A DNA stretch of 64,000 nucleotides, from the NCBI GenBank assembly GCA_964016875.1, contig OZ024724.1, forward strand, positions 27,813,962 through 27,877,961. Direction: 5' to 3'. The notes below the pieces were generated by a model that worked only from the letters and a program-made list of their open reading frames with translations, was not told where the DNA came from and did no database searches. A program made the position numbers and the translations under genes. Source of the stretch: Fallopia convolvulus. Lineage: Eukaryota; Streptophyta; Magnoliopsida; Caryophyllales; Polygonaceae. Of this stretch, positions 1 through 11,380 are shown one piece after another (position 1 is the first letter of the stretch; the number at the start of each line of letters is the position of its first letter).

Positions 1-1443
1 TTGATTGCAGAAGGAAGCTAGGGTTTGTCCAAATTTGCTAATCTAATCTTCCATTTTTTAGTTTTCCCTTCCTCCTGTTCTTCAATTAACGTAATGAATG
101 ATCGGAAAAATTTAATTGATGCTCAGTTGAAGTGTTTGTTTCTTAAGTGGAAAATCCAGATCTGAATCGAACCCAACATGTTTTTACATTATGAGAAAAA
201 GAAAAGTAATAAAAGAAGATAGAAATTTAATTTTTTAAAATGTTTTTACATTATTAAAAATAAATAAGAAAAAAAATTAAAATAAATTCATACCAGCGAA
301 TTGAAATTATTAACTCGCCTAAAGTGTCGATTGACCTTCACGCATCACGCCACGTCAGCTTAAAGTATTTGCTTGAACAAATTCAATTAAGTTGAGGTGT
401 TGCTCTGAACATTTTATAGTACAGGGGTCCAATAGAAAAAAAAAGTGTAAGTACAAGAATCTGTTGATGTATTCTGCCTTACAAAAAGACACTCTTTGCG
501 TCACAATTAACCATGAACAATTTTGTACACAAAAAGTGCATGTATTATATGTATATATATTATAGCTAGTATCCTAGGCCCCTATTTTGTTAGTTAATAG
601 GACAAAGTTACGACATGTGTAACAGTTTTTTTATAATTTTTTCTTAAATGGGAAATTAAAAGTAAAAATCTCTAAAAAAATATGGGTATTATATGTGTAA
701 CACTCATATTTAATTCATTCTCAAAATATATTTGGAGATTTTCGAAAATTTGGGGAAAATACTTCATTTTCCCCCTCCGTCCCTATTTTGAAAAATAAGA
801 TAGAGAATTTATCGAACTAAATAAAGTCTAAATTTTCTAAAACTACAAATATCAATACATATATGGAAGCTCTTGGGTTGCTCTTATATTACAAGATTAT
901 GACATGATTAGCTAGACATGCAAAATGAATTAGTTAGAGCTAGTACTAGTTTAGCCGCATCTCCGGGAGTGGCACGAGACATGTACAAGACGGGTACTTG
1001 CACGAGGCTCTAAAATTAAGTTGGGCTCGAATTATAAGATTCAATATGATTATATAATAAAAAGTTTTTAAGTTTTTTAGATAAATTAAAGTGATAGCTC
1101 AAATTTTAATGAATAAAAACAGCCTTCGCAAGTCATGGGACGATTCTGTGTAGCTCCAACTACAAATAAAGGAAATTGCCTTCCAAACCCTGTTAATTTG
1201 TAGCGTTTGTTTTTGCTGTATATATTAAATAAATGAGGGCAATAACAGCAAATTCGTTTGTACTAAAGGAAACACGAATTTTGAAATCGATGTCCAAGTC
1301 TATGAATTGATGAAATATTGACATGCCGGATATGTGTTCAATTACACGCATCATGGTCATTCATGTTATTTAATGTGCATGTCCAAGCATATATTTAGGT
1401 TATAAACTTATCATCAGCTTAGGGCATGTTTCTGGTAGAACAG
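1..1443. other. AT-rich intergenic sequence, nothing recognised
   Basis: No reading frame, RNA gene or terminal repeat could be supported. The sequence is AT-rich with scattered homopolymer runs, as is usual for decayed plant intergenic DNA. Confidence 0.6.
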
Positions 1444-2348
1444 TGTAGGAACTTATAAGTTTTGAATTATGGAACAACATTTTTCTCTATTAGTTTTGAT
1501 TATAACAAATGTCATTAGAAACTAAGTACTTTGTCCAATTTTTTCAGGAAAGAAAAGTTCATAGAAACTATGAGGGAAGCAGCGTACAAAGCTTTGAAAA
1601 CACTTCCCGTGTAACTAGGCCTATGTGGCAAATCATGATGGGCAAAGAGTATTTATGGAACTAACTTGGGCGGCAAGGGAAGGACAAAAGTGTCCTAAAA
1701 GGAAAAGAGCACCCAAGGTTACGTTGGTCATTGGGATTCGAGCCTTGAACCCCAAGTGAAAAAAGACAGAAGTGTCTTTTGGTACAAGGCACACATATAA
1801 AAGGAAAGTGATGAAGCTAGGTTAAGAAGATCACTCATCCGAATGAACGATAGTTACTTGAGAGCAACAAGAAACTGAGAGTGATCCGTGAGGAACATTG
1901 AAGCAATTTAAGAAGAAGAAGAATCGGAGCTAGTCGACGGCGAGTATGTGATCTCCAAGACGACGTTGAAACAATTTTGGTGCTAAAGGAAACTGCATTC
2001 AGAATTAGAGAGGTTTGATTTCTTTTAATTAATAGTTGAGTGAGCTTAGAAACTAGATAGCATGCATGATTCGTTAGTATTGTTAGATTTTGATGTTCTT
2101 TACTAATAGAGAAGTTAATTCAGATCTTTATCTTGTAATTAAGGAACTATCGATTAATAAAGTTCTAAATCCTCCATGGGAGGTAGAGGTTTACCCATGG
2201 TTGAAGTGGGGCTTCCTCTATAAGGAAATTTGTCCCTATAGCACTATTCTTTTTTACATCTTGCATATTAATATTCCGCCGGGTAAATGAAATCTCTCTA
2301 GAATAGTTCTTGTTTATCTTAACTAATTCTCTTCTTATCAATTCTACA
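1444..2348 (+). repeat. Orphan LTR of an LTR retrotransposon
   Basis: The segment begins TGTAGGAA and ends TTCTACA, which gives the TG...CA ends and short inverted termini of an LTR. It is followed, after two bases, by a tRNA-Met-type primer binding site, so its orientation is plus. A TATA box lies inside at 1796..1803. No second LTR and no gag-pol sequence follow: the internal region stops being retroelement-like within about 100 bases, where the CACTA leader begins. The left boundary is inferred from the terminal symmetry only, because no partner LTR exists in the window. Copia or Gypsy membership cannot be decided. Confidence 0.6.
1796..1803 (+). promoter_or_regulatory. TATA box in the orphan LTR
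   Basis: The sequence TATAAAAG lies about 350 bases into the LTR, a usual place for the promoter at the U3/R border. Confidence 0.45.
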
Positions 2349-2350
2349 AT

Positions 2351-2363
2351 TGGTATCAGAGCC
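2351..2363 (+). promoter_or_regulatory. Primer binding site, tRNA-Met type
   Basis: TGGTATCAGAGCC is complementary to the 3' end of plant initiator tRNA-Met and lies two bases after the LTR end at 2348. The same motif and two-base gap occur at 7336..7348 in another element. Confidence 0.75.
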
Positions 2364-2950
2364 AAAATGCTCTAGATTGTTTGAGAAGTTGTAGGATGTT
2401 GACAGAACTGAAAGCTATTGGACATGGGAACAACAAACTCTGAAACCCTTATATGCTTCTTGTCTCTTTTGGGTTGGCCAGAAAAAAGTAGATAGTCCAA
2501 GTGCATGGGCCGAATTGGATCTGGCTCTTTTAGTGAGTCCAAAATGTATTTGTGGTTGTTTTTGTGGGTAATTTAAACTTGTGCTATCATTATAAGCTCC
2601 TCGTACCAACCGCATTCAATCCCAACTACCACTGTAATTGGCTACATGAAATACCTCATTCTCATCACTTGTTTCCCAACCTTCTCTCACGACTTCTCTC
2701 ACCAAGATTTAAATCTTGGATCATCAATCTTGGTAGTTTGAAGATAATACTCTATACATTTTGAAGATAAGAATCTACTTCACTTTTTGGACGTGGAACA
2801 TTATGTGCATCTGATTTGGATTATGTAAGCTAGTTGCAAAGAGGTTTTAGGGTTCCATGTTTTAGGTTTAGCTTTTTTTAGTATATATTTGTGTGTTTTG
2901 CTTTTTTGTTGATGTTAACTTAAGTTTGTTTGGAAAAATTTGCAGAATTA
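2364..2950. other. Junction between LTR stub and CACTA leader
   Basis: No protein domain is visible. The second half probably belongs to the 5' leader of the CACTA transposase gene that begins at 2951. The 5' terminal inverted repeat of that transposon was not found, so the exact border is open. Confidence 0.4.
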
Positions 2951-3175
2951 ATGATGGAGAATCGCGATTGGATGTATGATAGATAGCTTCCTGGTGGTGG
3001 TGGTTTCAATAACAAATTTCTTAATGGTGTTGAGAGATTTCTTATTTTTGCAAAATATCAAAAGCATTTCATGGATAGGGAGAAGATAAAATGTCCTTGT
3101 TTGAAATGTAAGAATGGAATATTTGATGATGTAGATAGTGGTCGTGTTCATTTGTTTAGAAAAGGCTTCATTGAC
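2951..3175 (+). pseudogene. TNP2 transposase N-terminus, transposase-associated domain
   Basis: Translation from ATG 2951 gives a protein that starts MMENRDWMYDR and contains the zinc-binding pattern CPCLKCKNG about 50 residues later. This is the transposase-associated domain found at the start of plant CACTA transposases. One in-frame TAG lies right after the DWMYDR motif, so the frame is broken. Past 3175 it runs into a GT-starting stretch that looks intronic and then into the LTR element at 3273. The frame resumes with the next TNP2 portion at 18487. Confidence 0.8.
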
Positions 3176-3267
3176 AGTTATTATGTGAGTGCTTTTTTGG
3201 TGTATTGAGAGCAACAGTGAGGACATGTCCTTCTTATGTGAGTGTTTTTTTTGATGTATTGAGAGCA
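3176..3267. repeat. Short direct duplication next to the insertion site
   Basis: A block of about 33 bases (TTATGTGAGTG, a T-run, then TGTATTGAGAGCA) occurs twice, near 3181 and near 3234. It lies between the transposase-associated domain and the insertion point at 3268, probably inside an intron of the transposase gene. Confidence 0.5.
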
Positions 3268-3272
3268 GTAGA

Positions 3273-5138
3273 TGTTGGTTTTTGGTTTTAGGGTTTGCAT
3301 GCAATCATTTAAGTATGTTTGCTTTGTCTTGTTGAAGAAAAGTCGATCCTTGTAGATCCATAGGATAATCAAGGCATGACGAGTAGACCCATTGAAGGGT
3401 AGTCTCGTGGGTGTAGGCCATGAAGGCAATCACCATCGACCCCTCTTTATCATTTGTTAATCGACTTGGATATAGCTATGAGTCGAACGATTAAATCAAT
3501 CTTTCCTTCAACGTATATTGCCCCTATTCCATGCCAAGGGTTTATGCAATACCGTTGTGGGATAAAACAACAAAATAAACCAATGGAAGTGTTGGCAAGA
3601 CACAACCATTGAGAACAAGCGTACCTTATTCGAGTCTATTGATTCCTCTTAGATCTTCACTTGAACGAAGTCATCTTCCATAGACGTTTGGGGTTCGTCC
3701 TTTACTTGAACATACTGCCCATGCCACGCCTATTGAGGTTTCTTCCTTGATGAAGAATATCGATCCATAATGCCACTCTCAAACTCGAACCACTCGTGTA
3801 TGTGCCCTCAAACACAACTAGTCTTACTCGACTTGTAGTGTGTTGTCTTCACCGAATTTTTGTGGATAGGTTTCTGATTTTTCCTCACGTGTTTCCCATG
3901 CTAAAGGCCGACATAATGCCCTATTTATAGGCGTGAGAAACCTCCAAAAAACTGCCAAGGGAGGCGGTTACTTTGGTTGTACACACGGGTGGCCGAGAGT
4001 GATTTTAGGGAGTTAGTTTCAACTTCCTTCCCTCTCTCCTTGTCATCAAATGGGGCATCTATATTCATTCCCCAATGGACTCCAAATGCCTCTTAATTTC
4101 AGCAAATAAAAGGCCCAAGAGGAAGCCCAAAAATCCAATCCAAACAGCCCATGTACACGGCCCAAATGGCAAGGCACAAGCCCATGCCATGCGCGCATGT
4201 AAGCGGCCCAACAGCCCATGTGGCGCGCCCCTTGGGCCGGCCACCAGCCCCACCACCTAGCTAGCATAGCTAGGTACATAGCTAGGTCACCTAGGGAGTG
4301 TCACTACCCCTTAGCTCCATGAGCTAGCTTATAACTAGTTGAGCTGGCTTGAGCTAGTGTGAGCTAGGTTGAGTTGAATTTCTAGCTAGTTGAGCTAACT
4401 TGAGCTAGTGTGAGCTAGATTGAGCTTCCATGAGTTAGTTCCTAGCTACATGAGCTTCTTATAAAGCTTGTACAATGAGTCTTGAGCTTGTCTAAGCTCC
4501 TAGAGTTCACTCTAAGCTAGTATGAAGCTTATAAACTTCTTTCTAGCATATATAACTATGTGCCAAGCTAAACTCAAACTTTGGTTCTTGCTTAAAGCAT
4601 CTACCAAGCTTAGAAAAGCTTCCGAATTCACATTAGAATATGCACAAAGTTACAAGACTCAATTACAAAGCTCAAAAACATACCTTAGCCTCACAACAAG
4701 TACTCGACGCCTTGGATAAGTGCCCTAGGCGCGCCGAGAGCTCCATCGTAGCCTTGCAACCGCGTCACTAGCCACACCGCGCCATTGCACTACCCTAGGC
4801 GCGCCCTTGCAACCTTGTCTTGAACTTCAAGTTCACATACAAGGCGTGCCCCAACCAAGCCGAGCCTTGAACCTCAAAACCGAGGTCCAAGCCGAGCCCC
4901 GCACTTGCACCGCGCCGTTGCACTGAGCGTCGCCACACACAAGGCGCGCCCTTGTCACGGTGCACATGAGGTTCCTTGTCTCGGTGGTGGTGTGCGACTA
5001 ACCTTTGGATCTTATGACAAATATTTAACCATCATGGAAAGTCATATATGTCAATATACCAATCGACATTACCAATATGACTTGACAACCTCAACATGCT
5101 CTTATAGGGATTTGATAAATTGACACAAATCACCAACA
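3273..5138 (-). repeat. LTR of the LARD-like element (left copy, its 3' LTR)
   Basis: This 1,866-bp copy matches 16632..18455 along its length, with small indels and scattered substitutions. It contains a run of imperfect GAGCTAG-type short repeats around 4320..4500 and several copies of the octamer GGCGCGCC (4222, 4728, 4798, 4943). Confidence 0.9.
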
Positions 5139-5152
5139 TTCCTCCCCCATTT
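5139..5152 (-). promoter_or_regulatory. Polypurine tract of the LARD-like element
   Basis: On the minus strand this reads AAATGGGGGAGGAA directly before the LTR start TGTTGG, as expected for the plus-strand primer of reverse transcription. It fixes the element's orientation. Confidence 0.7.
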
Positions 5153-6417
5153 GAGCCATGTCATCAAAACTCGAAATTTATTAAACAAACTCTATGTATA
5201 AGTGTAAATGTCTGTAGACTTGAATTTACACTCTGTGATCATCACATTCATGCACTAAAATTTCGTGGTGCTCCTAAGGTTTGAACCACATCAACTTGTC
5301 TAAGTACATGTAGTAACTCTCACACATGAGTTTCTTACGCTTATCCTTTTCCTTTGACGCTTTTGTAAACAAGGCTTTTACGTCCCATATCCTCTCACAT
5401 ATGCATTAGTTGAGTCATCCTTAATTACTCTAACTTGGAAGAAGCCTTATACTTCCACATATGCATAGTTGAGTTTCCTATCATGCTCCACATAAGCAAC
5501 CAAAACTCATTAATGAAATCTTTGTTTCAAGACTAGGTCTCATGTGGTCTAGAGCATAAACCTTGATGGGTAATACTAATATATATAAAATATTATGAAT
5601 GCTCACCAACTCCACAACTTGGCTTTCCACATTGAATTCAGCCCACACCTTTCGATGTAGGGGAATTGGGTATCCAAATCTAAGAGTTGTAAGGATTGTT
5701 ACCCCCATCCCTCGATTGAAATTAACACAAACACTTATGTTAATCTTCTCGGAGAGAAATTAACAAACTCGATGTGCTTAACAAAAATCAAACGAGTTGA
5801 CTCTAAGTTATGGCATGTGCCTCATTACAAGGTTCCCTCATACTTAGATGTCACTTTCCAACTATGAAGTTGGAGTATCGCAAATTGCCTCTTGAAAATT
5901 CCAAGAATGCGCGCCTATCACTCAAAATAGGAATTCACGACCAATTGTGTACTAAAGGTCTTCCAAATTTTAGTGATCCAATTTGCTTTCAAACTTTCCA
6001 ACCTAGGAAGTTTCTATACACATCTAATGCCTTAAGCATCAACCATATCTTTGACAAATGGCCTATGTCAAGATATCCACATCTTAATATCCACTTGAGC
6101 GTCCCCAAGTCATGACACACCTAACTTATAACCGTGTGTTCATAAATCCAAAGATGTTTCTCAATCATGTGTATAACCATGGATTCTTATTTCCATCTCA
6201 ATGTATTTCTACCAAGACGAAGATTTAGAAAAATCTAATCCACCTTCACCTCTATACATTGACATCTTCATAAATTATCAATGAAGAACAAGGTCTTATC
6301 ATTTAACCTTATAACTTGGTTTCTACCAAGTAGAACATGTCATTCTAATATAGATTCATTAGACACTAATCAACCATAAGTGACTAAACTTTCTATATTA
6401 CATCATGCAAAAGCATA
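5153..6417. other. Internal region of the LARD-like element, left part
   Basis: About 1.27 kb of AT-rich sequence without a convincing frame on either strand. It is the downstream end of the element's internal region and was split from 13971..16631 by the CRM-like insertion. Base duplication TAGAA at 6418..6422 ends it. Confidence 0.5.
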
Positions 6418-6422
6418 TAGAA

Positions 6423-7333
6423 TGATGTGATTCCATCGATGTCCGAGCCAACTATGGAGCACACTTCGGAACACTTGGAGGAGCACACGTCGGAACACTT
6501 GGAGGAGCCTCGGCATACCCTAGACGCGCCAACAAGCTTGGATGGTGGCGCGCCCTTGCCTTCCGATTTTGATGGTGCCAAAGCTCCAGGAACTACACCA
6601 CCTTATCTAGGTCGTATTACGCGATCCCGATCTAAGGCCATTCTATGTAAAGTGCAAGAAGAGCTCATGGGGTGTAGCTTTCCGAAAGAGTGCAATGAAG
6701 ATGGTTGGAGTTTTATTCTACTTCATGGTTCTAAGTGACAATTCTACGAAAAGGATAATTATTAAGTTTTCGGGTTTTCGGGTTAACTTTTGTAATTTCC
6801 TTAAGTGAAGGGGATAACATTGCAAGGTTGCTTTCTAGGTTATATGGTCGGCCCCCTCACCCTTTGTTGGTAGACTTGGACGAAATTTGCTTCTCTTTTC
6901 CTTGCATTTTCAATTCAAAGTTCTTGTTTTGTTTCGTTCAATTCTCGTTGTTCAATTGTTGGTGAGTCATATCCGACAATTCGAGCATCCTAGTTTGTTT
7001 GAGAGCTTGGTGAGTCATATCCAAGTTATCAAGCATCCATATCCCCTTGTTCTCTCCATTTTCGAACCATCATCCATCTCGGAGGTTTCTACACCATCTC
7101 AGTAAATGCGACATAACTTTCAATCCACTCATCATCTTTCTCTCATATTTTGAGGAATTAAACTAGACTCAGATATCTAACTTCTCGAATTGGAATCACT
7201 CAAATCCGAGTTCGGACGAGGAAGATACATCCAGTTGAAGATGGGTCAGTTGCGTGGTGTTTGTTGTCGGAATTCCTTGGATTCTCGTGGCGATCTCTTT
7301 GCACCATCATCCCCTCCATCGATCCTTTCATCA
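6423..7333 (+). repeat. 5' LTR of the CRM-like element at 6423..13965
   Basis: The 911-bp LTR opens with about 315 bases that duplicate the pol C-terminus: positions 6427..6738 form an open frame of 103 residues that matches the end of the integrase ORF at 13369. A 15-bp in-frame block present in the 3' LTR is missing here. Confidence 0.9.
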
Positions 7334-7335
7334 AG

Positions 7336-7348
7336 TGGTATCAGAGCC
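7336..7348 (+). promoter_or_regulatory. Primer binding site, tRNA-Met type
   Basis: TGGTATCAGAGCC begins two bases after the end of the 5' LTR and is complementary to the 3' end of initiator tRNA-Met. Confidence 0.9.
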
Positions 7349-7840
7349 ACGCGAAGGTATCGCCATCTAAATCTTGTTCCGACCTTGAATTTCCACTTGT
7401 TGCAAGTTTTAGGTTTGAACTCTCTGGGGCTGCGTTGTTGTTGTTGTGTTCGGCCTTGTCCGAATTGTTGTCTTGTGTTGTGGACGTTTTCTTGTCTTGA
7501 CATAGTTGTTGTTTGGTCGAGTTTGGTGCTCAGCCATGGCTGAAAACCATGCCCAAAAAACGTCCATGGATTGAACTCCAAAGGTCCTTAATTTGGTAGT
7601 TGAAAGGTTGCCTTTGATTCTTGAGAAATGCCTTCATTTAGTGCTTGATTTAAGTGTGTCTTGCTGAAATTGCCTGAGTGAAAAACGTGGGATTTGAGTC
7701 CATAATTCAGCTTTCTTTTGATCGCTTTATATCATTACATGCTTGTTGTTGGTTACGGTGCTAGGATACGGGAACGACACCAAGACGAGACATCTTGTGT
7801 TGTTGTTTAAGTGTCTTGAAATCTTTTGTTGAATAATCAG

Positions 7841-8021
7841 AAAAACCTTGACGGCGGCGTAAAGCTAATAAGGGGCCAAACACAGAAAGAAAGATTAAAG
7901 ACTAGAAAAACCTTGTCCGGCGGCGTAAAGCTAATAAGGGGTCGGGCACGGAAAGAGTAGTCATCTTGTAGTGCCTAGCAAAGGCCTACAAAAGTCGTCT
8001 TCTAGTAGTGCCTAGCAAAGG
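7841..8021 (+). repeat. Two short tandem duplications in the gag leader
   Basis: A unit of about 50 bases starting AAAAACCTTG and containing GGCGGCGTAAAGCTAATAAG occurs at 7841 and again at 7906. Directly after, a unit with TAGTGCCTAGCAAAGGCCTA occurs twice. They lie in the untranslated leader between the primer site and gag. Confidence 0.7.
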
Positions 8022-8253
8022 CCTACCCAAAACAAAAAAAAAATTAATTAATTAATTTCGTAATACTTGGTGTTGAGTCTTGGTGGTTTAGTAGCTTCCT
8101 AGCATTGTTTTCCTAAGCAAGTGTGTGGTGAATTCTCTCTTTGTTGCCTTTGTTGTTTTTGCCTACTTGCAACTTGTCGGATTTTCGTCTCGGGCAAGTC
8201 TTGGTGATTATTTCGTGTGACCTCTATACCTTGATTTTTGCCTTGTTTTTACG

Positions 8254-9638
8254 ATGAAAAATGTAGGTGATGACAAGAATAAGGAACAAGTTGAGGAGAC
8301 GTCCACTAGTTCGGTGGCTGCCATGTTGCAAACCATGCAACAATCCTTGCAACAATCCATTGAGGCTTTGGGAACTAGGTTGATTGATTTGGAGAGCCAA
8401 GTGCGCGGCCAAGATGATAGAGCACGGGTGTCTCAAATGGGGGCTCTACCAAGTGTGCTACAAAGCGCTAACCAAGTGGAGTCGTTACACGAGGAGGCCT
8501 CTACTTCTTACTTGCCAAACTCGGAGGCGCAAGCATCCATCGGTGTGAGCACCTCCATGGGGATTATGCCTCCTTACATTCCTCCGACGAGCTTCCACAA
8601 TCCACACTTTGTGGCCAATTCCGAGTAAGGCCTTCATTCGCTACATTTCCTAATAATATTCCTATTAGTGCTACTAACTTTTCAGGATATGGAGCGCCGA
8701 GCTATCAAGAGGCCAATCCTGCAACGGCTACTCAACCCCCACCTCTCTTGCATCTACCAAGGCGCGTCCAACCTCCTAGAGGGTCGGCCAATGTTGGTGT
8801 CGGGCAGCCTTGGCATGGCGCGCCGGTGCAACAAGTAGAGCGGCCGCAGGATCCCCATAACGGCATCAAGCTGAACGTGCCGACGTTTTCGGGAACTTCC
8901 GACGTCGATGCCTGTCTTGATTGGCTTGCCAAGGTGGAGTCAATCTTTGACTTCTATGGCTATGATGATGCGAGGTGGGTGACCATGGCGGCCATACACT
9001 TCACCGACTTTTCTTACCAATGGTGGCTCGAGGACAAGGATTTGAGGAGAGCACGTCGGATGCCTCAACTTAACACATGGAAAGATCTAAGAGAGGCCTT
9101 AGAAGAGAGGTTCGTGCCTCAAGATTACACGGAGCGCATCCATGTCAAGTTGGAGCAAGTGCGTCAAGGAAACCGGACTCCTGATGAGTTCTACAACGAG
9201 CTGCGTATGCTCATCTTCCATTCCCGAGTACAATTTCCCGACGGGTATGTCATCTCTAAATTTGTCAATGGGTTAAATTTGGAACTAAAAAATGTGGTGA
9301 GTATGCAGCATTTTAGTAGGGGTACCGATATTGAGCAAGTGCTTCATTATACCAACCATATCTACAAGCAACTTGCTCAACGGCGTTCGAGTTCAACCAC
9401 TTCTCGAACGTGGCAGCCTTCATCCACGGCTCCTAAAGCACCACCAACTCAGTTTAGGAAGCCGGAAATAAGGAAGGACTCGACTCCTCAACCGAGGAAA
9501 GAGTTTCCCCCACGTCCTCGGCAAGAAGGCGGTGTGAAGGCAAGCGACGTGAAGTGTTTCAAGTGCCTTGGCCATGGGCATTATGCTCGGGATTGTCCCA
9601 ACGAACGGAAGGTTCTTCTTAACTCCCAAGGGGAGTAA
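8254..9638 (+). pseudogene. gag polyprotein of the CRM-like element, frameshifted
   Basis: Gag forms the nucleocapsid of the retrotransposon particle. The first frame (8254..8628) begins MKNVGDDKNK and contains a glutamine-rich, coiled-coil-like helix around residues 25 to 50. The second frame (8748..9638, 296 residues) holds the retrotransposon gag domain, with FTDFSYQWWLEDKD in its core, a basic proline-rich linker and, near the C-terminus, a complete CCHC zinc knuckle (CFKCLGHGHYARDC). A frame change between 8620 and 8750 separates them. The frame closes with TAA at 9636..9638, and pol continues in the same frame directly after it. Start 8254 was chosen as the first ATG of the frame after a long non-coding leader. 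Confidence 0.85.
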
Positions 9639-9644
9639 GAGTAT

Positions 9645-11345
9645 GTGGAAGAAGGGGCTGCGGAAGAGGAAGAAGAGAGCCCCGACGTTGAGGAAGACGG
9701 CCTCCATGTCACCGCCGAGGAGGGTGAGTGCTTCGTGGTACAACGGACGCTTTTCATGACGGAGAACACCACCACACCTAGCCAACGAGAGGTTATCTTT
9801 CACACTCGATGCAAAATTATGGATAAGGTATGTAGTGTTATTATCGATAGCGGGTCTTGTTGTAATATTATTAGTCAAGAGGTGGTGGATCGCTTTTCCT
9901 TGAAAACTACTTGCCATCCTTTACCTTATCCTCTATGTTGGTTGAATTCTAATGCCCCAATCCAAGTCAAGGAAAGGGCTCGTATTTGCTTTTCTATAGG
10001 GCCTTACAAGGATGAGGTGGAGTGTGATGTGGTGCCGATGACCGCTTGTCATCTTCTTTTGGGGCGCCCTTGGCAATATGACAAGGGAGCTATTCATGAT
10101 GGCGTCTCCAACGAGTATCACTTTCAAATGGAGGGAAAGAAGGTGACGTTGCACCCGATGACCCCCCATGAAATCATGTTGGACCACGCAGCGAAGGAGC
10201 AAAGGAAGAAGCATGCGCTTCGAGAGGGAAAGAAGGACAAGAAGCTAGCTCTAGGCGGCCCTTCTACGCCCTTGCTTTTGGCCAAACCGAAGGAGATTCT
10301 TCATACTTTCAAGGGAAGTGGCGTTTGTGTTTTACTTGTTTTTCAAGAATCTTATTTATCTTCCCAAGAATTAGTTGATCTTCCTCCTTCCATATCTACT
10401 CTTTTGCAGGACTTTGAGGAGCTTTTCCAAGAAGAGGTGCCACCGGGACTACCACCGCTTAGGGGAATCGAGCATCAAATCGACTTTGTCCCTGGTGCTA
10501 CTCTACCGAACCGTTCAGCCTATCGAGCCAATCCGGAGGAAACTAAGGAGCTTCAACGGAAAGTTCAAGAGCTCCTTGATAAGGGATATGTGCGTGAGAG
10601 CCTCAGCCCGTGTGTCGTGCCCGTCATTCTTGTGCCTAAGAAGGACGGCACATGGAGGATGTGCGTTGATTGTCGAGCGATCAACAATATTACTATCAAG
10701 TATCGTCACCCGATTCCGAGGCTTGAGGATATGCTTGACGAGCTACATGGGGCGAGTCTCTTCTCCAAAATTGATCTCAAGAGCGGATATCATCAAATAA
10801 GGATGAAGGAGGGAGATGAATGGAAGACAGCGTTCAAAACCAAGCAAGGCCTATACGAGTGGTTGGTTATGCCCTTCGGATTAACCAACGCTCCGAGCAC
10901 TTTCATGCGCTTGATGAACCACGTCCTCCGCCCTTTTATTGGTAAGTTTGTGGTTGTATACTTTGATGATATTTTGATTTATAGCCACGATTTATCATCC
11001 CATGTCGAGCACCTTAGGCAAGTGCTTGAAGCTTTGAAACGGGAACGCCTATTTGCTAACTTCAAGAAGTGCCACTTTTGTTCGGATCACGTGGTATTTC
11101 TTGGTTTTGTTGTGAGTAGGAATGGACTTCAAGTAGATGAAGAGAAGGTGAAGGCGATTCAAGAATGGCCAACACCGACAACTATGACACAAGTCCGGAG
11201 CTTCCTTGGACTAGCCGGTTTCTACCGCTGGTTTGTTCGTGATTTTAGTACGTTGGCTGCTCCTTTGACCTTCCTCACCAAGAAGAATGTTCCATTTATG
11301 TGTGGAGAGGCGCAAGAAGAGGCCTTTGCAGCCCTTAAGGAATAA
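9645..11345 (+). CDS. Protease and reverse transcriptase ORF of the CRM-like element
   Basis: This 566-residue frame starts in an acidic stretch in phase with gag, separated from it by one stop. It has the aspartic protease motif IIDSGS at residues 66 to 71 and the retroviral-protease-type downstream motif LLLGRPWQ. The reverse transcriptase occupies roughly residues 290 to 490, with the catalytic YFDD box at residues 439 to 442, followed by the connection segment with FLGLAGFYRWFVRDF. The frame stops at 11345 because of an extra base near 11339; the RNase H domain continues in the next phases. The product would be a truncated enzyme. The 5' limit is not a true start, since the natural protein is a gag-pol fusion. 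Confidence 0.9.
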   Translation: MEEGAAEEEEESPDVEEDGLHVTAEEGECFVVQRTLFMTENTTTPSQREVIFHTRCKIMDKVCSVIIDSGSCCNIISQEVVDRFSLKTTCHPLPYPLCWLNSNAPIQVKERARICFSIGPYKDEVECDVVPMTACHLLLGRPWQYDKGAIHDGVSNEYHFQMEGKKVTLHPMTPHEIMLDHAAKEQRKKHALREGKKDKKLALGGPSTPLLLAKPKEILHTFKGSGVCVLLVFQESYLSSQELVDLPPSISTLLQDFEELFQEEVPPGLPPLRGIEHQIDFVPGATLPNRSAYRANPEETKELQRKVQELLDKGYVRESLSPCVVPVILVPKKDGTWRMCVDCRAINNITIKYRHPIPRLEDMLDELHGASLFSKIDLKSGYHQIRMKEGDEWKTAFKTKQGLYEWLVMPFGLTNAPSTFMRLMNHVLRPFIGKFVVVYFDDILIYSHDLSSHVEHLRQVLEALKRERLFANFKKCHFCSDHVVFLGFVVSRNGLQVDEEKVKAIQEWPTPTTMTQVRSFLGLAGFYRWFVRDFSTLAAPLTFLTKKNVPFMCGEAQEEAFAALKE

Positions 11346-11380
11346 GTTGACACAAGCGCCGTTGTTAGCTCTTCCCGACT

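Noticed and set aside
2351..2363. tRNA-Met gene fragment
   Set aside because: Only the 3' complementary 13 bases are present, as in a primer binding site; there is no cloverleaf.
2948..3429. Minus-strand frames over the CACTA N-terminus and the LARD LTR
   Set aside because: They mirror the plus-strand transposase-associated domain and an LTR end, have histidine/threonine-rich low-complexity products and no domain.
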